From contig RKAV01000061.1 in NCBI GenBank assembly GCA_014846175.1, positions 1 through 16,696 of the forward strand: a stretch of DNA of 16,696 nucleotides. Reading direction: 5' to 3'. Of this stretch, positions 7,529 to 13,571 are shown piece by piece. The position numbers were made by a program, and so were the translations under genes. The stretch comes from a bacterium. GTDB taxonomy: Bacteria > Bacillota_I > Bacilli_A > RF39 > UBA660. A model generated the notes under the pieces. That model ran no database searches and had not been told where the DNA came from. It saw only the letters and a program-made list of their open reading frames with translations. Numbering within the stretch: the stretch's first letter is position 1; every line of letters begins with the position of its first letter.

Positions 7529-8736
7529 TGTTAGAAGAATTGACAGAAGAAGAATTTGAAAACTTTTCTAAAAATCATCCATTAAGAAACTTTATGGAAA
7601 CAATAGAAATAGGTAATCTTAGAAAGAAAAACGGTTGGTCGGTTAAGTATCTTGGACTTAAAGAAGATAATGAATTAGTAGGAGCAACCATGCTTCTTTC
7701 TAGAAAAAGACATTTTAATAAATATGAATTTTATGCTTTAAGAGGACCACTACTAGATTATAGTAATGATAGACAAGTAGAAACATTTTTAAAAGGATTA
7801 AAAGATTATGTAAAAAATAATAAAGGTTATTGTTTAAGACTTGATCCATATCTACCTATTAGAAGATATGAAAATGATAAAGAATTAGAAGTTCCTAAGA
7901 CTAATATTATGAAAATACTTAAAAAGCTTGAATTTAAAAAGAATGATATACAAGAAGAAGTTACTTCTATGTATGTTTTAGATTTAGAAGGAAAAACAGA
8001 AGAAGATATTTTAAAGAATATGAAACCTAATGCTAGAAATATTATTCGCAAAACTATTAAAACGGGTATTGAAGTAGTTTCCTTAAAAAAAGAAGAATTA
8101 GATGAGTTTTATCAGATAATGATTGAAACTGGTAAACGTAAAGGGTTTGCTGTAAGAGATATCTCTTATTATCAAAATATGTATGACTTATTTTCTGCAA
8201 AAAATGAAGTTAAGTTTTTAGTAACTAGACTTAATCTTGACAAATATATATCATTATTGAATGAAGAAATAGAAGAAGACATTTTAAAGAAGAATGCTTT
8301 GTCAGTTTCTAAATGTAATGATGGTAAAAGAAAAAGTTTAGATGAAAATATTGATTCATTAAAAAAGAAAGTTGATATTGCTAAAAAGCAACGAGAAGAA
8401 GCTAAAAAATCTGTTATCACCCTAGCTGGTTCTATGTTTATTATGACTGATCCTGAAATTGTTTACTTATCAAGTGGTAATTATGAAAAGTATTTAATGT
8501 ATAATTCCCAATATTTAATACAATGGGAAATGATTAAGTATGCTATAGAACAAGGATATAAGAGATATAATTTTTATGGTACTCCTACTACTAATAAAGA
8601 GGATAAAACTTATGGAATTTATCAGTTTAAAGCAAGTTTTCATGGGTATATGGAGGAGTTACTAGGGGAATATATAACTGCTACTTCTAAGACGTATTAT
8701 ATAATTGATTTTATTCAAAAATTAAAAGAGTCATAG
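7528..8736 (+). CDS. FemA/FemX-family peptidoglycan bridge aminoacyltransferase (copy 2)
   Basis: A second FemABX-type transferase, 402 residues, expected to act on lipid II at the cytoplasmic membrane face. It aligns with the divergent copy at 4528-5781: WSVKYLGLK with LVGATMLLS (37-58), FYALRGPLLDY (68-78), CLRLDP (102-107), NMKPNARNIIRK (164-175), NFYGTP (348-353) and YQFKASFHG (365-373). Between about 236 and 296 lies a lysine- and glutamate-rich coiled-coil arm. The start ATG 7528 shares its A with the murJ stop (TAATG), and the ribosome binding site AAAGGTGG (7510-7516) is inside murJ, so translational coupling is likely. Having two divergent copies suggests successive steps in a multi-residue bridge, as with FemX, FemA and FemB in S. 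aureus. That reading is inference. Confidence 0.85.
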   Translation: MLEELTEEEFENFSKNHPLRNFMETIEIGNLRKKNGWSVKYLGLKEDNELVGATMLLSRKRHFNKYEFYALRGPLLDYSNDRQVETFLKGLKDYVKNNKGYCLRLDPYLPIRRYENDKELEVPKTNIMKILKKLEFKKNDIQEEVTSMYVLDLEGKTEEDILKNMKPNARNIIRKTIKTGIEVVSLKKEELDEFYQIMIETGKRKGFAVRDISYYQNMYDLFSAKNEVKFLVTRLNLDKYISLLNEEIEEDILKKNALSVSKCNDGKRKSLDENIDSLKKKVDIAKKQREEAKKSVITLAGSMFIMTDPEIVYLSSGNYEKYLMYNSQYLIQWEMIKYAIEQGYKRYNFYGTPTTNKEDKTYGIYQFKASFHGYMEELLGEYITATSKTYYIIDFIQKLKES

Positions 8737-8750
8737 TTTTATGACTCTTT
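8725..8750. terminator. Bidirectional terminator between convergent genes
   Basis: AAAGAGTCATA (8725-8735) and TATGACTCTTT (8740-8750) form a perfect 11-bp stem with a four-base loop. The stop codons of the plus-strand FemX-like gene (8734-8736) and the minus-strand Ig-like gene (8739-8741) both lie within it. A-rich DNA on the left and T-rich DNA on the right edge give each strand a short U tract. One hairpin therefore ends both transcripts. Confidence 0.8.
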
Positions 8751-9488
8751 AGTAGTATTAGGTTGAGTTGCTGTATCTTGACTAGGTTCAGGAGTAACTG
8801 TTCCTGTATTAGTCTTTTTATCCTCAGTTTTATTAGTATTATTATCTCCTGTAGATAAAATATTATTTTCTTGATCTTCTGTTACAGTAATATTAGCAGT
8901 ATAAATACTATTATTATAAGTCACTGTATATTGATAAGTTCCAGGTTTATTAATATCAACTTCTTGGAAATTAAACTTTAATAAAGCTTTAACTTCGTCA
9001 GTTAAAGGATTAGGTTCAGTAACATAATCACTTGGATTAAGAGATAAAGCAGTTCCTTTCTTAATAGTAAATGATTTAATTGCTATACTATCAACTTGAT
9101 TAGTAGGAGCTACTTTTTCAATTACTTTAATTGTACCGGAAAACTCTTTCTTTTTATAATAAATGCTATATTTATAAGTACCAACTTCTTTAACATTAAC
9201 ACTACTAGTGTCAAGTTTTAAATTAGCTAATACTTCATCATTAACCGTTTCATTCAGATAATCAGCTATTTTTATACTAAGTGGTGTATTAGTTTCAATT
9301 TCTAAATCTTTAAGTTTTAAACTAAGATTAGAGTTATCTGTATTTTGCATTTTTTGCGATACCACTAAGGCAATAGACTTGACATTATTCTCTTCCTCTA
9401 ATTTTGAATAAAGACATCCACATGATATACAAAGTACACCTAATAGAGCAAAAGAAGAAACGACTACCAAACGGATTTTTTTATCCAT
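8739..9488 (-). CDS. Membrane-anchored or secreted protein with two Ig-like repeats
   Basis: A 249-residue envelope protein of unknown function. Residues 6-28 form a hydrophobic signal or anchor with three close cysteines (LCISCGC), but no standard lipobox, so a lipoprotein is possible rather than clear. Two repeated beta domains follow, at about 57-123 and 134-203. Each runs from a xxSIKIADYL or xLSLNPSDYV strand to the motif (V/P)-G-T-Y-(K/Q)-Y-(S/T)-(I/V)-x-Y and a closing (I)-x-(V) strand, like bacterial Ig-like/DUF5011-type surface domains. The tail (210-249) is a Thr/Asn/Pro-rich, disordered linker without LPXTG. ATG 9488 is backed by AAAGGTGGGA (9495-9504). It may bind the wall or a surface ligand; that is inference. 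Confidence 0.7.
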   Translation of the reverse strand: MDKKIRLVVVSSFALLGVLCISCGCLYSKLEEENNVKSIALVVSQKMQNTDNSNLSLKLKDLEIETNTPLSIKIADYLNETVNDEVLANLKLDTSSVNVKEVGTYKYSIYYKKKEFSGTIKVIEKVAPTNQVDSIAIKSFTIKKGTALSLNPSDYVTEPNPLTDEVKALLKFNFQEVDINKPGTYQYTVTYNNSIYTANITVTEDQENNILSTGDNNTNKTEDKKTNTGTVTPEPSQDTATQPNTTKES

Positions 9489-9518
9489 TTATAATCCCAC
9501 CTTTTCTACCTTATTTAC

Positions 9519-9547
9519 ATTATATGATAGATTTTCTTGTGTGGCAA
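9519..9547 (-). promoter_or_regulatory. Promoter of the Ig-like protein gene (minus strand)
   Basis: On the minus strand, TTGCCA (9542-9547; five of six consensus bases), a 17-base spacer and TATAAT (9519-9524). It makes this gene independent of the upstream phospholipase-radical SAM pair. Confidence 0.75.
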
Positions 9548-9552
9548 GAAAA
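9532..9552. promoter_or_regulatory. Palindrome covering the -35 box, candidate operator
   Basis: TTTTCTTG (9532-9539) and CAAGAAAA (9545-9552) are perfect inverted arms around five bases. The right arm overlaps the -35 hexamer (9542-9547) of the minus-strand promoter. No U tract follows on either strand, so it is not a normal terminator. A repressor site is possible. Confidence 0.4.
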
Positions 9553-9562
9553 AAATTAATAA

Positions 9563-10498
9563 TTACGTGTTATCACCTTGATAGATATTATCTTCTACCA
9601 TTTTTTTATCTATCTCATTTAAAACTTGGAATTTCTTTAAAAGCCAGGTAGGAGCTACTAAATCTTCCTTTTTAGGATCACCAGTAATTCTATGAATTAC
9701 TATTTCCTTTCTTAAATAAGTTAATTGCTTGACAGTAATGTTTACATATTCTTCCCTTGTTAATAACTTAAAAGGATTAGATTTATACATAACTTCAAGA
9801 GGGGTATTAACTAAAATATGAAGCATGTGTATTTTAATCCCTTGAATATCAAACTTATTTAAATATTTAACAGTATTAAGCATATCTTCCTCTGTTTCGT
9901 AAGGTAATCCATTTATGATATGAACAACTACATTAATATTTCTCATTCTTAATTTTTTAACCATTGTTTCAAATTCTTCTATGGTTTCTCCCCGATTAAT
10001 TAACTTTAAAGTTTCGCTTTTACTAGATTGTAACCCTAACTCTACTTGTAAATAACATCTTTTACTAATACTTTCTAAGTAATCTAAACATAAGTCACTT
10101 ATAGAATCACTTCTAGTAGCAATAGCTATTCCAACACAATCTTTATAATTAATAAAAGGCTCAAAATAGTTCTTTAAAGTATCAACATTTGCATAAGTAT
10201 TAGTTCTAGCTTGAAAATAAGCAATAAATTTAGCATTAGGCCATTTACTTTGCATCTTTTCTTTTCCTTTAACAAACTGCATCATTAAACTATCGTTTAT
10301 ATCACCAGCAAAATCACCACTACCAGATTTAGAACAAAAAATACAACCACCATAGCTTTTTTTACCATCAATATTAGGACAAGAAAAGTTAGCATTTAAA
10401 CTAACTTTAGCAATCTTACAACCAAATTTATGTTGATAAAAATAAGTTAAAGTATGATATCTCTTATTATCAATCGTATAAGGAAACTTATTCTCCAT
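9563..10498 (-). CDS. TIGR01212-family radical SAM protein (YtqA/YhcC-like)
   Basis: A radical S-adenosylmethionine enzyme of 311 residues. The cluster cysteines are in the family-specific arrangement C40-x11-C52-x2-C55, within FSCPNIDG and GGCIFC, matching B. subtilis YtqA and E. coli YhcC rather than the usual CxxxCxxC. Further family landmarks are FIAYFQARTNTYA, VGIAIATRSDS, VELGLQSS, HIINGLPYET, IHMLHIL and HRITGDP. YtqA-type proteins have been linked to RNA modification, but the substrate here cannot be read from sequence. ATG 10498 is chosen because AGGTG lies six bases upstream; a GTG three codons earlier is part of that ribosome binding site. The gene overlaps the end of the patatin-like gene by 11 bases, so the pair is one operon. 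Confidence 0.9.
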   Translation of the reverse strand: MENKFPYTIDNKRYHTLTYFYQHKFGCKIAKVSLNANFSCPNIDGKKSYGGCIFCSKSGSGDFAGDINDSLMMQFVKGKEKMQSKWPNAKFIAYFQARTNTYANVDTLKNYFEPFINYKDCVGIAIATRSDSISDLCLDYLESISKRCYLQVELGLQSSKSETLKLINRGETIEEFETMVKKLRMRNINVVVHIINGLPYETEEDMLNTVKYLNKFDIQGIKIHMLHILVNTPLEVMYKSNPFKLLTREEYVNITVKQLTYLRKEIVIHRITGDPKKEDLVAPTWLLKKFQVLNEIDKKMVEDNIYQGDNT

Positions 10499-11639
10499 AA
10501 TTAGCACCTATATATGATAACAATAAAGCTTGTTTATGATTTTGAGCGAAGAATAAATTAAGTGCTTTATTTTCTCTTTTATTATTATTTATATTTCTTA
10601 AAAAGAACAAAGTTATTAATTTAGAATTAACTGATATTTTTTTGCTCTTAATCTGTTTTTCAATTTCTTTACTTATTTTTTCACTAGAATTAATTTTTAT
10701 CTTTACTATTTTAAAATAATCATCTAAATAATATATTAAATCCTCTTGTAATTGAAACTCTTTACCAATATTCTCAATTAACTTTAATAATTGTTTCATA
10801 GTTAGTTTACTATTAAATATTTTGGAAAGTTCATCTTTATTCTTTTCATAAAAACTAGTTATTTCATTTTTTCTAAAGGTAAAGTAATCTCCCTCTAATC
10901 TTTTAAATGCTTTCATTGTATCGTTGTATCCAAAATTCATATTAATCTTAGCTTGTTCCTTATTAAAGTCCAAGAAAAATGATATTTTATTTTTAGGTCT
11001 TATATAAGTTGTTTTAATATTTCCCTTAGGTAATCTCTTTAAGCCAGGTGCCCTAAGGTCAACAATTATAGCTTCCGTAGCACCAAGTTCTATAGCAAGA
11101 TTAACAGGTAAATTATCATAAAAACCTCCATCAATATATTTATCACCATCAATATTTTTCATTTGAAAAGCAGGATAACAAGTAGCAGAAGCCATTAAGT
11201 AATCAACTAATTTATCTTTTTCTATATCTTTTTTAGTAATAACTAACGGTTTCCTAGTAGAAAAATTATAAGTTATTAAGCCATAATCAATGTTAGATTT
11301 ATAAAACCTTTTTATATTAATAGCTTTACTAATAATATCTTCAATTTTCTTTATATCCATACCACCATTTTTAAAGAAATTATCACCATAAAGCATCAAT
11401 ATATCTTTCTTAGAATCACTTTTTGGTTGTTGTTCAAATAAGTATTCAAGACTAAGTCGATGCCATATATATAAAGCCTTTAAATAAGTCTTTTGTGTCA
11501 TTAAAGCCCCATTTAAAGCCCCAATAGATGTTCCTGTTACAATATCATATTCAATATGTAATCTTCTAAGAGCTTTCCATACTCCGATTTCATAACTTCC
11601 TTTACTTCCTCCACCAGATAAAACAATTGCACGCTTCAT
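10488..11639 (-). CDS. Patatin-like phospholipase
   Basis: A cytoplasmic or membrane-peripheral lipid acyl hydrolase of 383 residues in the RssA/YchK-like bacterial patatin group. Everything needed for the Ser-Asp dyad is present: oxyanion loop SGGGSKG (8-14), nucleophile elbow GTSIG (36-40, Ser38) and DGGFYDN (170-176, Asp170). The patatin domain ends near 230; the remaining 150 residues are a lysine-rich, largely helical extension that I do not recognise. There is no signal peptide. ATG 11639 is preceded by a strong site, AAGGGGAGA (11645-11653), and by its own promoter. It is followed with an 11-base overlap by the radical SAM gene. The natural substrate is unknown; membrane phospholipid turnover is the usual inference. 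Confidence 0.9.
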   Translation of the reverse strand: MKRAIVLSGGGSKGSYEIGVWKALRRLHIEYDIVTGTSIGALNGALMTQKTYLKALYIWHRLSLEYLFEQQPKSDSKKDILMLYGDNFFKNGGMDIKKIEDIISKAINIKRFYKSNIDYGLITYNFSTRKPLVITKKDIEKDKLVDYLMASATCYPAFQMKNIDGDKYIDGGFYDNLPVNLAIELGATEAIIVDLRAPGLKRLPKGNIKTTYIRPKNKISFFLDFNKEQAKINMNFGYNDTMKAFKRLEGDYFTFRKNEITSFYEKNKDELSKIFNSKLTMKQLLKLIENIGKEFQLQEDLIYYLDDYFKIVKIKINSSEKISKEIEKQIKSKKISVNSKLITLFFLRNINNNKRENKALNLFFAQNHKQALLLSYIGANYGE

Positions 11640-11665
11640 AAATATCTCCCCTTAAATTTGCCCTT

Positions 11666-11694
11666 ATTATAACAAAAAACTTAAATATTGTAAA
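11666..11694 (-). promoter_or_regulatory. Promoter of the patatin-radical SAM operon (minus strand)
   Basis: On the minus strand, TTTACA (11689-11694), a 17-base spacer and TATAAT (11666-11671), about 12 bases upstream of the ribosome binding site. Confidence 0.75.
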
Positions 11695-11716
11695 TTATAA
11701 AGATTTGCGTTATCCT
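11688..11716 (+). promoter_or_regulatory. Weak divergent promoter for the ART-like gene
   Basis: TTGTAA (11688-11693), a 17-base spacer and TATCCT (11711-11716), four of six matches in each box. The -35 occupies the same bases as the -35 of the minus-strand promoter, so the two would compete. Confidence 0.35.
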
Positions 11717-11733
11717 AAAATAGAGTGATGAAT

Positions 11734-12354
11734 ATGAATATAAAAGATAAATTATTAAAATATAGACATAAGGAACAACCAGTTCCTGAAAGATATATGA
11801 ACTTTATAAAAGAAACTATTGATAATACTAATTTAACAGAAGAACAATATAACTTTATTAAAGATTTATATTTACAAGATGGAAAAGTTTTAGGATTACA
11901 TAATACTTATAATAAAAAAGTGGATTTATACTTTACTAACGGTCTTTATAATTGTGACAGATTAGGAAATAAAAATACTAGTATAACAAATACAGTAATG
12001 ATAAGTACTTTATTCACGGGTTTACTTTGTTACTTTAACCCTGATACCACAATTATATTATCGTTTCCTGAAGATATATTAAAAGCAGAAAAAGGTGTTT
12101 TTGAACCCTTAAATAATAACATCTTTGGTATACCATCTTCCTATATAGTTGGAGCTTTTATAAGTACGGAGTTAATTAAAAATCCTAACTATAATCCTAA
12201 CTATGAAAATGAATCTGCTATAAAAATTGATGATCCAATATCTAACTTTCATAGTCAAAAAGAAAAAATACGAGAAGTTAATCTTTGCTCTAGTTTATTT
12301 TATCTAAAAAAAGATACAGAAATTAACAATATTTCTATTAATAAACGTTACTAA
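11734..12354 (+). CDS. Unrecognised protein with faint ADP-ribosyltransferase-like motifs
   Basis: A soluble-looking protein of 206 residues with no signal peptide or clear membrane helix. I do not recognise its family. A helical N-terminal third (1-50) is followed by GLHNT (54-58) and FTNGLYN (67-73), then a strand IILSFPEDI (107-115) and FGIPSSYIVGAF (131-142). This order, H-x-T, a following helix ending N-G-L, a strand ending in P, then I-P-x-x-Y-I-x-G, recalls small ADP-ribosyltransferase-like folds, but the match is by eye and weak. Residues 149-160 contain a tandem repeat (NPNYNPNY). ATG 11734 is chosen over the upstream GTG/ATG at 11725-11730, which lie within the ribosome binding site GAGTGAT. 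It is divergent from the patatin gene and followed 45 bases later by the VanY-type gene. Confidence 0.6.
   Translation: MNIKDKLLKYRHKEQPVPERYMNFIKETIDNTNLTEEQYNFIKDLYLQDGKVLGLHNTYNKKVDLYFTNGLYNCDRLGNKNTSITNTVMISTLFTGLLCYFNPDTTIILSFPEDILKAEKGVFEPLNNNIFGIPSSYIVGAFISTELIKNPNYNPNYENESAIKIDDPISNFHSQKEKIREVNLCSSLFYLKKDTEINNISINKRY
12181..12204 (+). repeat. Exact 12-bp tandem duplication inside a gene
   Basis: AATCCTAACTAT occurs twice head to tail, adding four residues (NPNY) without breaking the frame. It looks like a recent slippage event in the C-terminal part of the ART-like protein. Confidence 0.85.
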
Positions 12355-12367
12355 TTTTCTCCTTATT

Positions 12368-12376
12368 TGTTATAAT
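12368..12376 (+). promoter_or_regulatory. Extended -10 promoter of the VanY-type gene
   Basis: TGT directly followed by TATAAT (12371-12376) forms an extended -10 element. A poor -35 (TTACTA, 12348-12353) lies 17 bases upstream, in the end of the preceding gene. Confidence 0.6.
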
Positions 12377-12399
12377 TATTGTAAGAGTAGGTGGTAGTA

Positions 12400-13524
12400 A
12401 TGAAAGTTAAAAAATTAAAGTTAAAAAAAGAAGCAGAAAAGAAAGTTAAATATACTATTCTAATTTTATTACTATTCTTAATCTTATTAATTTTTATTTC
12501 TACTAAAAAACATGCTTTACAAAAAATTGGTTATAGCAAAGAAGCATCTAGTGTAATAGTTAGAAAATTTAAATTTAATAAAGTAAAAGAAATAGGTAAA
12601 AATAAAACTTTAAATGCTGCTTTTGAAAGTAATGATTATAAAGAAGAAAATTTTGATCATTATAAGAATATAGATTATCAACCATTAAAGGATATAATTC
12701 CAAGTATTAATAAATTAATAAAGAAAGGTTATACAGATAATCAAATATCTTTAATATTAGCAAGAGGTAATAATAGTGAAATAAAAGAATTTGCTAAAAG
12801 AGGGAAAGTTAAATATTTAGATGAATTTTTTTCCTTAGATTATTCTCATTTATCTAAATATGATAGATATGTCGCTTATCAAAATAAAGAAAATGATACT
12901 GCAGATATAACTGTTTTAAATGTTGAACTTGATTTTGATAAAGATGAATATCAAGATGTAGAAGTAATAGATAAGTTTTCACCAACTGTTTTAGTAAATA
13001 AACATCATCAATTAAGTAGTAAATATGTACCAAAAGATTTAATAAACTTTCAAAGTGATGATGTAAAAGGTAGTAGTAAAATTAAAGCTAATAAAGAAGT
13101 AGTAAATGCCTTTCATAAAATGAGAGAAGCAGCGAAAGAAGATGGTAAAGAAATATTAGTAAACTCAGGATATAGAAGTTATGCTGATCAAGAAGAAACA
13201 GTTTCTTACTATCAAAATGCTTATGGTGACAGTTATGTAGAAAAAAATATTGCTAAAGCAGGATATTCTGAGCATCAAACAGGAATGTCTATTGATGTAG
13301 CTAGTAAAAATACTACTGTCTTTATTGATAGTGAAGAATATAACTGGATGATGGATAATGCCTATAAATATGGTTTTATTTTACGCTATCCAAAATCTAA
13401 AGAAGATATAACACTATATAAATGTGAACCATGGCATTATCGCTATGTAGGAACTAAAATAGCAACTTATATAAAGAAAAATAATATAACTTATGATGAA
13501 TATTATGTTATGTTTTTACAATAA
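12400..13524 (+). CDS. VanY-type D-alanyl-D-alanine carboxypeptidase, membrane-anchored (peptidase M15B)
   Basis: A zinc carboxypeptidase that trims the terminal D-Ala from peptidoglycan stem peptides outside the cell. The 374-residue protein has a basic N-terminus and a single membrane helix (about 18-33), so the catalytic part is extracellular. Residues 85-220 form an accessory region with YTDNQISLILARG, of a kind often seen in front of M15 domains in related Firmicutes. The catalytic domain (about 228-374) shows NSGYRSYADQ (255-264), the zinc motif SEHQTGMSID (290-299; His292, Asp299) and EPWHYRYVG (343-351; Glu343 as base, His346 as zinc ligand). All key residues are present. ATG 12400 is chosen because AGGTGG (12389-12394) lies five bases upstream; an in-frame GTG at 12391 is part of that site. 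In this context it is a wall-maturation enzyme, not evidence of vancomycin resistance. Confidence 0.9.
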   Translation: MKVKKLKLKKEAEKKVKYTILILLLFLILLIFISTKKHALQKIGYSKEASSVIVRKFKFNKVKEIGKNKTLNAAFESNDYKEENFDHYKNIDYQPLKDIIPSINKLIKKGYTDNQISLILARGNNSEIKEFAKRGKVKYLDEFFSLDYSHLSKYDRYVAYQNKENDTADITVLNVELDFDKDEYQDVEVIDKFSPTVLVNKHHQLSSKYVPKDLINFQSDDVKGSSKIKANKEVVNAFHKMREAAKEDGKEILVNSGYRSYADQEETVSYYQNAYGDSYVEKNIAKAGYSEHQTGMSIDVASKNTTVFIDSEEYNWMMDNAYKYGFILRYPKSKEDITLYKCEPWHYRYVGTKIATYIKKNNITYDEYYVMFLQ

Positions 13525-13543
13525 TAATGATTTGTGGTATTAT
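13515..13543 (+). promoter_or_regulatory. Promoter of the GH31 gene
   Basis: TTTACA (13515-13520) and TATTAT (13538-13543), each five of six consensus bases, with a 17-base spacer. The -35 lies in the last codons of the VanY-type gene. Confidence 0.65.
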
Positions 13544-13571
13544 AAAATAAAGAATAGGAAGGATGATATTA

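Noticed and set aside
7827..8420. Two minus-strand open frames inside the second FemX-like gene
   Set aside because: Both are hydrophobic or serine-rich antisense translations of lysine-rich coding sequence, which is typical of chance frames in this composition.
12400..13524. Possible vancomycin-resistance gene, because of VanY similarity
   Set aside because: No vanH, vanA/B, vanX, vanR or vanS partner is nearby. M15B carboxypeptidases are common housekeeping wall enzymes.
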